A stretch of DNA of 64,000 bases from assembly GCF_016756535.1 (NCBI RefSeq), contig NZ_AP023247.1, positions 558,001 to 622,000 of the forward strand, in the 5' to 3' direction. The stretch comes from Mesorhizobium sp. 131-2-1 (GTDB taxonomy: Bacteria; Pseudomonadota; Alphaproteobacteria; Rhizobiales; Rhizobiaceae). Shown piece after piece: positions 33,937 through 43,319 of this stretch. The notes beneath the pieces were generated by a model, which saw only the letters and a program-made list of their open reading frames with translations, had not been told where the DNA came from and did no database searches. A program made the translations under genes and the position numbers. Each line of letters begins with the position of its first letter. Positions within the stretch are counted from its first letter, which is position 1.

Positions 33937-35166
33937 ATGTCCAGGGGAATGGTCGTCATCGGCGCCGGCGAATGCGGCGGGCGCGCCGCGCTCGCCTTGC
34001 GCGACCTCGGCTTCGAGGGCGCGGTGACACTGATCGGCGACGAGCCGCACCTGCCCTATGAGCGGCCGCCGCTGTCGAAGGAGGCGATGACCGGCGAGGC
34101 GCCGGCAATCAAGGCGATCACCAGCGAGGAGCTTCTGGCCGAACGCTCGATTCAGCACATCCGTTCGGTGCGCGCCGTGACGATCGACCGCGCCGCGCAT
34201 CTCGTGCGCCTGTCGGACGATTCTTCGCTGCCCTACGACAAGCTGTTGCTGGCGACCGGCTCGCTGCCGCGCAAGCTGCCGATGCCGGGGCTGGGCGAAC
34301 GCTGTGTCTATCTTCGGACCTTCAACGACGCGCTGGCCATCCGCGCGCATCTCAATCCAAGAAACCGCGTCGCCATCATCGGTGGCGGTTTCATCGGGCT
34401 GGAGCTTGCCGCTTCGTCGCGCAAGCTCGGCGCCACGGTCACGGTCATCGAGGCGCAGCCGCGCATCCTGATGCGCGGCGTGCCGGCCGAGATCGCCGCG
34501 GTGATCCACGCGGCGCATGAGGCCGAAGGCGTGACCATCCTCGCCGGCCAGGGCATCGAAGCGATCGCCGATAACGGTGCCGAGGTGCGCATCACGCTTG
34601 CTGGCGGACGGCAGATCGTCGCCGACCTTGCCGTGATCGGCATCGGCGCCGTGCCGGTGACCGTACTTGCGGCGGAGGCGGGGCTTACGATCGACAATGG
34701 CATCGCGGTCGATGCCGAGCTGCGGACCGCCGACCCCGACATCTTCGCCGCCGGCGATTGCTGCTCGTTCCCGCTTGCCGTCTATGGCGGCCGCCGGGTG
34801 CGGCTGGAGGCCTGGCGTAATGCGCAGGAGCAGGGCGCGCTGGCGGCGAAGAACATGCTGGGCGCCGGCGAGGTGCATGCCGCCGTGCCCTGGTTCTGGT
34901 CGGATCAGTACGGGCTCACGCTGCAGATCGCCGGACTTTCCGACGAGGGCAAGAGCATGGTGCGCCGCGACCTCGACGACGGCGCCTTCATCCTGTTCCA
35001 CCTGGCGGACGATGGACGGCTGGTGGCGGCGAGCGGCATCGGTCCGGGCAATGCGGTGGCGCGCGATATCCGTCTGGCGGAAATGCTGATCGCCAAGCGC
35101 GCGGCGCCGGCGCGCGAGGCGCTCGGCTCGCAAACGATCAAGCTCAAATCGCTGTTGGCGGCGTGA
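33937..35166 (+). CDS. mocF: FAD-dependent ferredoxin reductase (MocF-like)
   Basis: The 409-residue protein has an N-terminal FAD-binding motif (IGAGECGG, residues 8-15), PYERPPLSK, an internal NAD-binding motif (AIIGGGFIGLE) and the second FAD motif IFAAGDCC, as in rhodocoxin/putidaredoxin-type reductases. It has a C-terminal Reductase_C domain. It passes electrons from NAD(P)H to the Rieske protein encoded just upstream. The ATG at 33937 is used; an in-frame GTG at 33928 overlapping the mocE stop is possible. Confidence 0.82.
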   Translation: MSRGMVVIGAGECGGRAALALRDLGFEGAVTLIGDEPHLPYERPPLSKEAMTGEAPAIKAITSEELLAERSIQHIRSVRAVTIDRAAHLVRLSDDSSLPYDKLLLATGSLPRKLPMPGLGERCVYLRTFNDALAIRAHLNPRNRVAIIGGGFIGLELAASSRKLGATVTVIEAQPRILMRGVPAEIAAVIHAAHEAEGVTILAGQGIEAIADNGAEVRITLAGGRQIVADLAVIGIGAVPVTVLAAEAGLTIDNGIAVDAELRTADPDIFAAGDCCSFPLAVYGGRRVRLEAWRNAQEQGALAAKNMLGAGEVHAAVPWFWSDQYGLTLQIAGLSDEGKSMVRRDLDDGAFILFHLADDGRLVAASGIGPGNAVARDIRLAEMLIAKRAAPAREALGSQTIKLKSLLAA

Positions 35167-35215
35167 AGCATAGGGGAAGATGCCGGCATCTCGTGGGCAT
35201 GAGGGGGATCAAGAA

Positions 35216-36022
35216 ATGGCACGCAACAGACCGACGGTCGCCGACCTGCAAGCATTGAAGGGCAAGCGTCAGCTGTCCAAGCTGCGCGTCTTCTCGCTGG
35301 AAGAAGCGGAAGCCGCCGAACGCGCCGGCATCGACATCATCTCGGTTACCTATGACCTGATCTTCGACCCGCGTTTCCGCGACGCCGCGCCGACCTGCTT
35401 CGCCATTCCGGGCGACGAGCAGGCGAAGATGGGCGCCACCACCGACGAGATCCTGCGCACGGCGGTGAAGCTGCGCGCGGCGAGCGCCGATGCGATGTAC
35501 TGCTCGGCCAGCCTGCAGACGATCCGCCGGCTGCGCGACGAGCACATCCCGGTCTGCGGCCATGTCGGCCTGATCCCGGCGCATTCGACCTGGACCGGCG
35601 GCTTCAAGGCAGTTGGCAAGACCGCGGAGAGCGCCACTTTCGTCTGGAAGCAGGTCAAGGACCTCGAGGCGGCCGGCGCCTTCGCCGCCGAGATCGAGGT
35701 GGTGCCGGCCGAAGTGGCGAGCGCGATCTCGCGGCGCACGCCGCTGATCATGATCTCGATGGGCGCCGGCGCCGGCTGCGACGCCCAGTATCTGTTCTCG
35801 GAAGACGTGCTTGGCACCAATCGCGGCCGCTATCCGCGCCACGCCAAGCGCTACCGCGACCTCGCGGCGGAGTTCGACCGCATCCAGAACGAGCGCATCG
35901 CCGCCTTCCGCGAATATGCCGCCGATATCCAGTCCGGGGCCTATCCGGAACCGCGCCACATGGTCGAGGTGGACGCGCAAGAATTGCGCAAGTTCGAGGC
36001 ATTTCTCGAAGCAGAAGGCTAA
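35216..36022 (+). CDS. PanB-like (ketopantoate hydroxymethyltransferase family) protein
   Basis: The 268-residue barrel belongs to the PEP mutase/PanB superfamily. GHVGLIPAHSTWTGGFKAVGKTAE is recognisable as the PanB active-site region, and SMGAGAGCDAQYLF matches PanB's conserved GIGAG-CDGQ block. The ATG at 35216 follows GAGGGGGA. Directly after mocF in the same direction, it is probably in the demethylase operon. PanB family enzymes transfer a C1 unit from methylene-tetrahydrofolate, so a role linked to the methyl group released by demethylation is possible but speculative. It is not assigned as the housekeeping panB. Confidence 0.7.
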   Translation: MARNRPTVADLQALKGKRQLSKLRVFSLEEAEAAERAGIDIISVTYDLIFDPRFRDAAPTCFAIPGDEQAKMGATTDEILRTAVKLRAASADAMYCSASLQTIRRLRDEHIPVCGHVGLIPAHSTWTGGFKAVGKTAESATFVWKQVKDLEAAGAFAAEIEVVPAEVASAISRRTPLIMISMGAGAGCDAQYLFSEDVLGTNRGRYPRHAKRYRDLAAEFDRIQNERIAAFREYAADIQSGAYPEPRHMVEVDAQELRKFEAFLEAEG

Positions 36023-36042
36023 AGGGTCCGAACCCGAGGCGG

Positions 36043-37002
36043 CTAGAACAGCGCCTTAAGCTCATCCAGCTTATCGTTGACCAGCCAGCCGTAATAGTTT
36101 TCCTCGGGCAGTTTTTCCGGCTCGCCGGCGGCGCGGCGCTTCTCGTTCTCGGCCTTCAGCGCAAAGGCGCGCTGCTCGGGATTGCCGACATTGTAGAGCG
36201 TCGCCGTGAGGCCGGGATTGTCCGAAATGTCGAAGCCGGCGATGCTCCTATAGGCATCGATCGACGTCCTGATCGTCGCCGCGACGTAAGCCAGCGTCAG
36301 GTCCGGGTCCATAATGGTCTTGTAGACCGTGTTCGGATCGCCGACGTCGAGCTTCGGCAGGCCGGAGACCTTGTGCACGAGATCGCCCATCTGCAGCGCG
36401 GTCAGCGGATTGAGCTGGCCGAGGCCGAAGGTCTGGCCGGCATAATAGGGCTGGAAGAAGGTGGCGCCGAAGCGGTCGTCGGGGAAGCTTTCGCCGCCGA
36501 CGCTCTTGCCGCGGAAGGAATGGTTCCAGACCTGTTCGCGGCATTCCCAGAGGTCGTAGCTGTCGGTCATGCCGGCGCATTTCCTGAATTCGGGCCGCGC
36601 AACGAAATCGCTGATGTCCTCGCCGTCATAGGCGAAGGAGAGCTTGCTCGACAGATAGGAGATCGCCTTGACGTAGTAGGTCTGCAGTCGGTCGTAGGCG
36701 TCGACATTGTAGGTGTGCTCGCCGACGATGGCGCCGACGATGTGGATCGGGTCGATGCCATAGGCGGCGGCCTCCTTCCTGATCTTGGCGCGCAGATCGG
36801 CGTCGCTCTGCAAGAGCGCGTAGACCTTGCGGTATTTGGCCTGGAAGGTGGTGTTGGTGGCTTGCGTCCGCCGGCTGGAGGCGCCGGGGATGTCGGGCTG
36901 GACGGCGTTGCGGTTCCCCGGCGGCACCAGGGTCTGCGCGTCGGCCACGGCCACAGCTGCCGCCATAGCCAGGCCGAGAAGGAGAAGAAGCCTTTTTTTC
37001 AT
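36043..37002 (-). CDS. DUF1402 family exported protein
   Basis: The 319-residue protein has an N-terminal signal peptide (MKKRLLLLLGLAMAAAVAVADA, about 22 residues). The middle region GIDPIHIVGAIVGEHTYNVDAYDRLQTYY and GLGQLNPLTALQMGD resemble a lysozyme-like or lytic transglycosylase-like fold, as seen in DUF1402 proteins. Its function is unknown. The ATG at 37002 is preferred; a longer start at 37026 lies in a palindromic repeat. The gene is convergent with the PanB-like gene. Confidence 0.75.
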   Translation of the reverse strand: MKKRLLLLLGLAMAAAVAVADAQTLVPPGNRNAVQPDIPGASSRRTQATNTTFQAKYRKVYALLQSDADLRAKIRKEAAAYGIDPIHIVGAIVGEHTYNVDAYDRLQTYYVKAISYLSSKLSFAYDGEDISDFVARPEFRKCAGMTDSYDLWECREQVWNHSFRGKSVGGESFPDDRFGATFFQPYYAGQTFGLGQLNPLTALQMGDLVHKVSGLPKLDVGDPNTVYKTIMDPDLTLAYVAATIRTSIDAYRSIAGFDISDNPGLTATLYNVGNPEQRAFALKAENEKRRAAGEPEKLPEENYYGWLVNDKLDELKALF

Positions 37003-37016
37003 GCGCCGCCGCCCGC

Positions 37017-37057
37017 TAAAGCGCATCGCGGTCGGAACGATCCCGCAATGCGCCTTA
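37017..37057. repeat. small palindromic element (TAAAGCGCAT type)
   Basis: TAAAGCGCAT (37017-37026) pairs with ATGCGCCTTA (37048-37057) with one mismatch. The sequence and the following GTTGT-TCTTC-ATGC resemble the element at 56131-56172 and its downstream neighbour, so both are copies of one composite repeat. It overlaps the leader of the DUF1402 gene. Confidence 0.55.
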
Positions 37058-37259
37058 AGTTGTTGTCTTCCATGCGTGCCCAAGCCGCTCGACCGTTTGG
37101 GCCTGCCCGAGTCGCCGGGCAAACTAGGTAAAGCCGGTGGGAGAGTCGAGAGAAGCCCACCTCCCGCCAGGGCGAAAGCTGGCCAGATGCTTCCATTTGG
37201 CCACACCTTGCCCGCCATGCCTTGCCCGCCCGAAGCCGAGGCCTTGCCCAGCGCTATCC

Positions 37260-38570
37260 TTACAGGATGAATCTGGACAAATCCGTGTTCCTCGAGAGGT
37301 CGCCGACATGCTTTTGCACATAGGCGGCGTCGATGGTGACGGTCGTGCCGTTGCGGTCCGGTGCGTCGTAGGAGATCTCGTCCAGCACCCGCTCCATCAC
37401 CGTCTGCAGGCGTCTTGCGCCGATATTCTCGACGCTGGCGTTGAGATCGACGGCGATGCCGGCCAGCGAATCGATAGCGTCGTCGGTGAAAGCCAGCTCG
37501 ACGCCTTCGGTCTTCATCAGCGCGACATACTGCTTGATCAGGCTCGCCTCGGTCTCGGTCAGGATGCGGACGAAGTCCTCCTTCTCCAGCGCTCGCAGCT
37601 CGACACGGATCGGCAGGCGGCCCTGCAGTTCCGGCAAAAGGTCGGACGGCTTCGACACATGGAAGGCGCCCGAGGCGATGAACAGGATGTGGTCGGTCTT
37701 CACCGGGCCGTATTTCGTCGCCACCGTCGTGCCCTCGACCAGCGGCAGCAGGTCGCGCTGCACGCCCTCGCGCGAAGGCCCGCCCGAAATGTCGCTTCGG
37801 GCCGCGATCTTGTCGATCTCGTCGAGGAAGACGATGCCGTCATTTTCCGTCGCGTCGAGCGCTCGCCGTATCACCTCGTCCTGGTCGAGCAATTTGTCGG
37901 ACTCATCATTGACCAGCAGCGCGTAGGAATCGCGCACCGTGGTCTTGCGGCTCTTGGTCTTGCGGCCGCCCATCGCCTTCGACAGCATGTCGTTGATGTT
38001 GAGCACGCCGATATTGCCGCCCGGCATGCCAGGGATCTCGAAGCCGGGCATGCCGCCGGTGCCGGTGTCGGCCACCTCGATGTCAATCTCCTTGTCGTCC
38101 AGCTCGCCGTCGCGCAGCTTCTTGCGGAAGCTATCGCGCGTGGCCGGGCTCGCCGTCTTGCCGACGAGGGCTTCCAGCACGCGTTCCTCGGCATTGATCT
38201 GGGCGCGCGCGGCGACGTCCTCGCGCATCTTCTCGCGCGCCAGGCCGATGGCGACCTCGACGAGGTCGCGCACGATCTGCTCGACGTCGCGGCCGACATA
38301 GCCGACCTCGGTGAACTTGGTCGCCTCGACCTTGACGAAGGGGGCGCCGGCGAGGCGGGCCAGGCGGCGCGAGATCTCGGTCTTGCCGACGCCGGTCGGG
38401 CCGATCATCAGGATGTTCTTCGGCATCACCTCTTCGCGCATCTGGCCTTGCAGCTGCTGGCGGCGCCAGCGGTTGCGCAGGGCAATCGCCACGGCGCGCT
38501 TGGCGTCCTTCTGGCCGATGATGAAGCGGTCGAGTTCCGAAACGATTTCGCGGGGAGAGAAGGTGCTCAT
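37260..38570 (-). CDS. hslU: ATP-dependent protease ATPase subunit HslU
   Basis: The 436-residue AAA+ protein has Walker A GPTGVGKT (residues 57-64), the YVGRD pore motif, an intermediate I-domain with the Gly/Met-rich [16 protein letters not shown] stretch, Walker [10 protein letters not shown] and the conserved C-terminal RFIL tail that docks in HslV. It unfolds substrates for the HslV peptidase. The ATG at 38570 overlaps the UPF0314 stop (ATGA); frames reaching 39023 are rejected. Confidence 0.96.
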   Translation of the reverse strand: MSTFSPREIVSELDRFIIGQKDAKRAVAIALRNRWRRQQLQGQMREEVMPKNILMIGPTGVGKTEISRRLARLAGAPFVKVEATKFTEVGYVGRDVEQIVRDLVEVAIGLAREKMREDVAARAQINAEERVLEALVGKTASPATRDSFRKKLRDGELDDKEIDIEVADTGTGGMPGFEIPGMPGGNIGVLNINDMLSKAMGGRKTKSRKTTVRDSYALLVNDESDKLLDQDEVIRRALDATENDGIVFLDEIDKIAARSDISGGPSREGVQRDLLPLVEGTTVATKYGPVKTDHILFIASGAFHVSKPSDLLPELQGRLPIRVELRALEKEDFVRILTETEASLIKQYVALMKTEGVELAFTDDAIDSLAGIAVDLNASVENIGARRLQTVMERVLDEISYDAPDRNGTTVTIDAAYVQKHVGDLSRNTDLSRFIL

Positions 38571-39175
38571 GTCACTAAAATTCCACTTTGCCACTGCTTG
38601 ATGGACTCGAACGGATGCAGCAGCATGATCACGTTGAGCGTCAGATTGTCCCGGATGATGTAGCCCGTGCCGAGCTCGAAGATGAGGGCCAGGGCAACGA
38701 CCACCCATATAGGAAGCTTTCGCGCCATCACAAATCCCAGCACCATGGCCAGGGTGTCCGACACCGAGTTGATGATCGAGTCGCCGTAATAGTCGAGCGA
38801 AATGGTGCCGGCGCGGTAGCGCTCGATGATGAAGGGGCTGTTCTCCAGAAGCTCCCAGCCGCCCTCGATGAGGACGGCAAAGGCGAGCCTCAGCCCGATC
38901 GGCGAACGCGGGAAGAGGAACCGTGCCAGCGCGTAGAACAGGAAGCCATGGATGATGTGCGATGGCGTGTACCAGTCCGAAATGTGCTGGGAGTTCTCCG
39001 AGCTCTGCACCACGCCGTGCCACAGCTTGACATAGCCGCAGGTGCAGATCGGCGGATGGCCCATGCCGTAGAGGACGCCGGCCTGGAAGATGAGCAGGGC
39101 CAGCACGAGCAGAAGCCCCATGCGCCAGCTGTCCTCATAGGCCGAAAGCGTCCTGTCCTCGCCGGATGCGTTCAT
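38567..39175 (-). CDS. UPF0314/DUF2585 membrane protein
   Basis: The 202-residue protein has about four membrane helices and the conserved [12 protein letters not shown] and [14 protein letters not shown] blocks of UPF0314. Its location between a GNAT gene and hslU is characteristic of Rhizobiales. Its function is unknown. The stop overlaps hslU, so the two are translationally coupled, and a role in envelope quality control alongside HslUV is possible but unsupported. Confidence 0.85.
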   Translation of the reverse strand: MNASGEDRTLSAYEDSWRMGLLLVLALLIFQAGVLYGMGHPPICTCGYVKLWHGVVQSSENSQHISDWYTPSHIIHGFLFYALARFLFPRSPIGLRLAFAVLIEGGWELLENSPFIIERYRAGTISLDYYGDSIINSVSDTLAMVLGFVMARKLPIWVVVALALIFELGTGYIIRDNLTLNVIMLLHPFESIKQWQSGILVT

Positions 39176-39180
39176 CTGCT

Positions 39181-39705
39181 TCAGTCCCCCTCTTCCATGT
39201 CGCCTTCGGCCGCATCGACGGCCATCAGCACGACGTCCCCATATTGCGATTGCCTGCGGCCGATCGGCCTGAAACCCGCCTTCTCATAGGCGCGGATTGC
39301 CCGGCCATTGTCCGGATGCGGATCGATGATGACGCGCGGCGCCCCTTCCTCGAAAAGCTGCTCGACGAACTGCCGCACGATGGCCGAACCATGGCCGACG
39401 CCGACCAGCTCCGCCGGGCCGATCGACAGGTCGATGCCAAGCGTGCCGAACGGCTGGTCGGCATAGGGGTGATCGTCCTCCAGATGCGGATCGTAGCTCT
39501 GTAGGTAGGCGATCGGCCGGCCGTCGAGCTCGACGATCAGCGGCTCGACCGAAACCGAGTCGATGTGCTCGCGGATCTCGGCGATCTCCTTTTCCGGATC
39601 GTCCCACCATTCGGCGACATGCGGCGCGGCCAGCCAGCCGGCGATCATCGGCAGGTCCTTTTCCACAACCGGCCGGAAATCGTAGCTGTTTTCCTGGTCG
39701 ACCAT
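39181..39705 (-). CDS. GNAT acetyltransferase, aminoglycoside 6'-N-acetyltransferase-like
   Basis: The 174-residue GNAT-fold protein has the acetyl-CoA loop in [11 protein letters not shown] and [11 protein letters not shown] near the C-terminus. [25 protein letters not shown] at the N-terminus is typical of AAC(6')-like acetyltransferases. The natural substrate is unknown. Its apparent upstream extension to 39765 is encoded by a palindromic element, so the ATG at 39705 is used; this ATG also lies inside the element. It sits between hslV and UPF0314-hslU. Confidence 0.8.
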   Translation of the reverse strand: MVDQENSYDFRPVVEKDLPMIAGWLAAPHVAEWWDDPEKEIAEIREHIDSVSVEPLIVELDGRPIAYLQSYDPHLEDDHPYADQPFGTLGIDLSIGPAELVGVGHGSAIVRQFVEQLFEEGAPRVIIDPHPDNGRAIRAYEKAGFRPIGRRQSQYGDVVLMAVDAAEGDMEEGD

Positions 39706-39746
39706 GATCTTGTCCAAAAACCGGTTCCCACTTTTGGGATCATGGT
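39701..39746. repeat. small palindromic element overlapping the GNAT start
   Basis: ACCATGATC (39701-39709) pairs with GATCATGGT (39738-39746), and inner CCAAAAA pairs with TTTTGG. The ATG of the GNAT gene (39705-39703) is in one arm, so the start would be sequestered when folded. Confidence 0.6.
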
Positions 39747-39754
39747 CGGCCGCC

Positions 39755-40306
39755 TCAGGCGGCATCGAGCGTTTCGATGACGAAGTTGCTGTTGGTGTAG
39801 ACGCAGATGTCGGCGGCGATCTGCATCGCCTTGCGGGCGATCTCCTCGGCGTCCTTGTCGGTGTCCATCAGTGCGCGGGCAGCCGCCAGCGCGTAGTTGC
39901 CGCCGGAGCCGATGGCCATGACGCCATGTTCGGGTTCGAGCACGTCACCGGTGCCGGTCAGGGCCAGCGAGACCGATTTGTCGGCCACCAGCATCATGGC
40001 TTCCAGCCGGCGCAGATAACGATCGGTGCGCCAGTCCTTGGCGAGCTCGACGCAGGCGCGAGTCAGCTGGTCGGGATATTGCTCGAGCTTGGCTTCGAGG
40101 CGCTCCAGAAGCGTGAAGGCATCGGCGGTGGCGCCGGCAAACCCGGCAATGACGTTGCCGCCCGTGCCGATGCGGCGCACTTTCCTGGCATTGCCCTTCA
40201 TGATGGTCTGGCCAAGGCTGACCTGGCCGTCGCCGGCGATCACAACCTTGCTGCCCTTGCGCACTGTCACGATCGTCGTGGCGTGCATGGTCAGTTCATT
40301 CGACAT
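39755..40306 (-). CDS. hslV: ATP-dependent protease subunit HslV
   Basis: The 183-residue protein is an N-terminal threonine hydrolase: a 9-residue propeptide is followed by TTIVTVRKG, whose first Thr is the nucleophile. [23 protein letters not shown] and CVYTNSNF are conserved HslV blocks. It forms the peptidase of the HslUV complex. The ATG at 40306 follows GGAGCAG; longer frames to 40459 are rejected. It is divergent from hisB. Confidence 0.95.
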   Translation of the reverse strand: MSNELTMHATTIVTVRKGSKVVIAGDGQVSLGQTIMKGNARKVRRIGTGGNVIAGFAGATADAFTLLERLEAKLEQYPDQLTRACVELAKDWRTDRYLRRLEAMMLVADKSVSLALTGTGDVLEPEHGVMAIGSGGNYALAAARALMDTDKDAEEIARKAMQIAADICVYTNSNFVIETLDAA

Positions 40307-40372
40307 TTTCTGCTCCGATTCGCGCCATCCCAATAAGGCGATTGGCACGGTACGAGTGATTTTGATCGGCCA

Positions 40373-40400
40373 TATGTATGCATGGGGTGGGCGATTGCAA
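40373..40400 (-). promoter_or_regulatory. possible hslV promoter
   Basis: On the minus strand TTGCAA (40400-40395) and TACATA (40378-40373) are separated by 16 bases, about 67 bases upstream of the hslV start. A heat-shock sigma-32 promoter would be expected for hslVU, but the match to either consensus is modest. Confidence 0.3.
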
Positions 40401-40548
40401 ACCACATGCCGGCCAGCCCGATACCGCATGGGAATGGCAACTGGCAATCGCTGGATCATGCTGCTAGAAGGCTCTCGTTTTCAAGCATATGGGCGTTTGC
40501 TGCCTGCGCGCTGCCGCACGCCGCAATGCTCTGGACAAGGAATTGATC

Positions 40549-41148
40549 ATGCCGACGCGTTCCGCCGAAGCCAGCCGCAAGACCAAGGAAACCGACATTT
40601 CGGTGTCGGTCCATGTCGACGGTTCCGGCAAGTCGGACATTTCGACGGGGGTCGGCTTCTTCGATCATATGCTCGACCAGCTGTCGCGCCATTCGCTGAT
40701 CGACATGACGGTGAAGGCCAAGGGCGATCTGCACATAGACGACCACCACACGGTCGAGGATACCGGCATCGCACTCGGCCAGGCGCTGGCCAAGGCGCTG
40801 GGCGAGCGGCGCGGCATCATGCGCTATGCCTCGATCGACCTTGCGATGGATGAGACGCTGACCAGGGCAGCGATCGACGTCTCGGGCCGGCCGTTCCTGG
40901 TCTGGAACGTGACCTTCTCGTCGCCCAAGATCGGCACGTTCGACACCGAGCTGGTGCGCGAATTCTTCCAGGCGCTGGCGCAGAACGCCGGCATCACCCT
41001 GCATGTTACCAACCACTACGGCGCCAACAACCACCATATCGCCGAGACCTGCTTCAAGGCGGTGGCGCGGGCGCTGCGTTCCGCGCTCGAGCGCGACCCG
41101 CGCCAGCCGGACGCCGTGCCGTCCACCAAGGGATCTCTGAAAGGGTAG
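40549..41148 (+). CDS. hisB: imidazoleglycerol-phosphate dehydratase (HisB)
   Basis: The 199-residue single-function HisB has [22 protein letters not shown] and [12 protein letters not shown], which carry the Mn-binding histidines. It catalyses the sixth step of histidine synthesis. The ATG at 40549 follows AAGGA; an in-frame TTG at 40489 is unlikely. It begins the his cluster hisB-DUF2628-hisH-DUF1330-hisA-arginase-like-hisF-hisE. Confidence 0.96.
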   Translation: MPTRSAEASRKTKETDISVSVHVDGSGKSDISTGVGFFDHMLDQLSRHSLIDMTVKAKGDLHIDDHHTVEDTGIALGQALAKALGERRGIMRYASIDLAMDETLTRAAIDVSGRPFLVWNVTFSSPKIGTFDTELVREFFQALAQNAGITLHVTNHYGANNHHIAETCFKAVARALRSALERDPRQPDAVPSTKGSLKG

Positions 41149-41151
41149 GCG

Positions 41152-41628
41152 ATGGCCATCTATGTCGTGATGGAGCCGCCGGCGGGCACCAGAAAAGCCG
41201 ATGAGACGACCTTCGTCCGCGACGGCTTCACCTGGCTCGGCTTCCTGGCCTCACCGCTGTGGCTCGCCTGGCACCGGCTGTGGATCGAGGCGGCGCTGAC
41301 CTTTGTCGTCATGGCCATCCTGTCGATGCTCGGCGAGAAGCTCGGGCTTGCCTGGGCCGGCTCGGCTCTGTCGCTGCTGGTCTCGCTCTATGTCGGGCTG
41401 GAGGGCCAAGGCCTGCGCATCGCGGCGCTGCGCCGCCGCGGCTGGCGCGAATGGGGCGTTGTCGAGGCCGACAGGCTGGACGGCGCCGAGACGCGTCATG
41501 CGCTGGAGACTGACGCGCAGCCAGACGAGCAGGTGCCCGCGCCGCGCATCGTGCCGGACGCCGCCCTCGCCCGACCGGCGCAGACCGGCATGGCGCTGGG
41601 GCTGACCCACACGCCGGGAAGGCCCTGA
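41152..41628 (+). CDS. DUF2628 domain membrane protein
   Basis: The 158-residue protein has the N-terminal [23 protein letters not shown] block typical of DUF2628, two or three membrane helices (about residues 28-80) and a polar Pro/Ala-rich tail. Its function is unknown. It lies 3 bases after hisB and 1 base before hisH, the usual rhizobial location, so it is co-transcribed with histidine genes without an obvious biosynthetic role. Confidence 0.82.
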   Translation: MAIYVVMEPPAGTRKADETTFVRDGFTWLGFLASPLWLAWHRLWIEAALTFVVMAILSMLGEKLGLAWAGSALSLLVSLYVGLEGQGLRIAALRRRGWREWGVVEADRLDGAETRHALETDAQPDEQVPAPRIVPDAALARPAQTGMALGLTHTPGRP

Positions 41629-41629
41629 C

Positions 41630-42280
41630 ATGCGGGTTGCGATCATCGACTATGGCTCGGGCAATCTGCGCTCGGCCACCAAGGCCTTCGAGCGCGCCGC
41701 GCGCGAGGCGGGCGTTGCCGCGACAATCGAGCTCACCGCGGACGCCGAGCGCGTCCGCACCGCCGACCGCATCGTGCTGCCTGGCGTCGGCGCCTATGCC
41801 GACTGCGCCGCCGGCCTCAAGGCCGTCGCCGGCATGTGGGAAGCAGTGGAAGAGGTGGCGATCGCCAAGGGGCGGCCATTTCTCGGCATCTGCGTCGGCA
41901 TGCAGCTAATGTCGGAACGCGGGCTGGAAAAGACCGTCACCAGGGGCTTCGGCTGGATCGCGGGCGACATCAAGGAGATCGCGCCAGCCGACCCGGCGCT
42001 GAAGATCCCGCAGATCGGCTGGAACACGATCGAGCTCAAGCGCGATCACCCGGTATTCTCGGGCATCGCGACCGGCGCCGACGGGTTGCACGCCTATTTC
42101 GTCCATTCCTATCATCTGGAGGCCAGCAAGCCGGACCAGGTGCTGGCCGTCGCCGATTATGGCGGGCCGGTCACGGCCGCCGTCGCCCGCGACAACCTCG
42201 TCGGCACGCAATTCCACCCCGAGAAGAGCCAGGCGCTCGGCCTCGCGCTGATCACCAATTTCCTGCGCTGGAGGCCTTGA
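41630..42280 (+). CDS. hisH: imidazole glycerol phosphate synthase, glutamine amidotransferase subunit (HisH)
   Basis: The 216-residue class I amidotransferase has [10 protein letters not shown] at the N-terminus, the nucleophile in [11 protein letters not shown] (Cys about residue 87) and the catalytic His/Glu in [10 protein letters not shown]. It supplies ammonia to HisF. The TGA shares a base with the ATG of the next gene (ATG at 42280), indicating translational coupling. Confidence 0.95.
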   Translation: MRVAIIDYGSGNLRSATKAFERAAREAGVAATIELTADAERVRTADRIVLPGVGAYADCAAGLKAVAGMWEAVEEVAIAKGRPFLGICVGMQLMSERGLEKTVTRGFGWIAGDIKEIAPADPALKIPQIGWNTIELKRDHPVFSGIATGADGLHAYFVHSYHLEASKPDQVLAVADYGGPVTAAVARDNLVGTQFHPEKSQALGLALITNFLRWRP

Positions 42281-42570
42281 TGAGCAAGAAGGGCTACTGG
42301 GTCGTCATGCTCACCGTTACCGATCCGCAGGGCTACGAGCGCTATCGCGACGCCATCGGCGACGCCATTTCCAGTTTCGGAGGCAGCTATCTCGTGCGTG
42401 GCGGACAAGTCACGAACCCCGAGGGCTCGGATTTTGGCAGACATGTGGTGGTGGAGTTCGACTCCTATGAGACTGCGCTGAGCTGCTATCGATCGGAGGC
42501 CTATCAGTCGGCGCTCAAGCATCGGCGGGCGGCTTCCACCGGACATTTCGCCATCGTCGAGGGCGCCTGA
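42280..42570 (+). CDS. DUF1330 family protein
   Basis: The 96-residue protein has the DUF1330 pattern of a ferredoxin-like dimeric alpha+beta barrel: [31 protein letters not shown] and [23 protein letters not shown]. No catalytic role is known. It overlaps hisH by one base and precedes hisA by two bases, so it is embedded in the his operon; this position recurs in rhizobia but does not define a function. Confidence 0.85.
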   Translation: MSKKGYWVVMLTVTDPQGYERYRDAIGDAISSFGGSYLVRGGQVTNPEGSDFGRHVVVEFDSYETALSCYRSEAYQSALKHRRAASTGHFAIVEGA

Positions 42571-42572
42571 CC

Positions 42573-43319
42573 ATGATCCTGTTTCCCGCCATCGATCTCA
42601 AGGACGGCAAATGCGTGCGGTTGAAGCACGGCGACATGGCAACGGCGACCATCTACAACGATGACCCGGCGGCCCAGGCAAAAGCCTTTGAACAGCAAGG
42701 CTTCGAGTGGCTGCATGTCGTCGACCTCAACGGCGCCTTCAAGGGCCAGAGCGTCAACAGCGCGGCGGTCGGCGCCATCCTCAAGGCGACGAAGAACCCG
42801 GTGCAGCTCGGCGGCGGCATCCGCACGCTGGAGCAGATCGAGGACTGGCTCGACCGGGGCCTGGCGCGCGTCATCCTCGGCACGGTGGCGGTGCGCGATC
42901 CCGATCTCGTCAGGCAGGCCTGCAAGACCTTCCCGGGCAAGGTCGCCGTCGGCATCGACGCCAAGGGCGGCAAGGTGGCGGTCGAGGGCTGGGCCGAAGC
43001 GTCCAGCCTCGGCGTCGTCGAGCTGGCCAAGAAATTCGAAGGCGCGGGCGTGGCCGCCATCATCTACACCGACATCGACCGCGACGGCGTGCTGACCGGC
43101 ATCAACTGGGACGCCACCATCGACCTCGCCGAGGCGGTGTCCATTCCGGTGATCGCCTCGGGCGGCCTGGCCTCGATCGCCGACATCGTGCGCATGACCA
43201 TGCCGGACGCGCAGCGGCTCGAAGGCGCGATTTCCGGCCGGGCGCTCTATGACGGCCGCATCGACCCCGCGGAGGCGTTGGCCGTCCTGCGCGGCGAGAG
43301 GATGGAGGCAAGGCCTTGA
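42573..43319 (+). CDS. hisA: phosphoribosylformimino-5-aminoimidazole carboxamide ribotide isomerase (HisA)
   Basis: The 248-residue (beta/alpha)8 barrel has catalytic Asp in [14 protein letters not shown] (about residue 8) and a second Asp in [12 protein letters not shown]. Half-barrel phosphate-binding loops GGGIRT and SGGLAS are present. It catalyses the fourth step of histidine synthesis. Its stop overlaps the TTG start of the arginase-like gene by three bases. Confidence 0.96.
   Translation: MILFPAIDLKDGKCVRLKHGDMATATIYNDDPAAQAKAFEQQGFEWLHVVDLNGAFKGQSVNSAAVGAILKATKNPVQLGGGIRTLEQIEDWLDRGLARVILGTVAVRDPDLVRQACKTFPGKVAVGIDAKGGKVAVEGWAEASSLGVVELAKKFEGAGVAAIIYTDIDRDGVLTGINWDATIDLAEAVSIPVIASGGLASIADIVRMTMPDAQRLEGAISGRALYDGRIDPAEALAVLRGERMEARP

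Noticed and set aside
40307..40548. Histidine leader peptide attenuator upstream of hisB
   Set aside because: No short frame with a run of His codons followed by alternative hairpins was found in the hslV/hisB gap.
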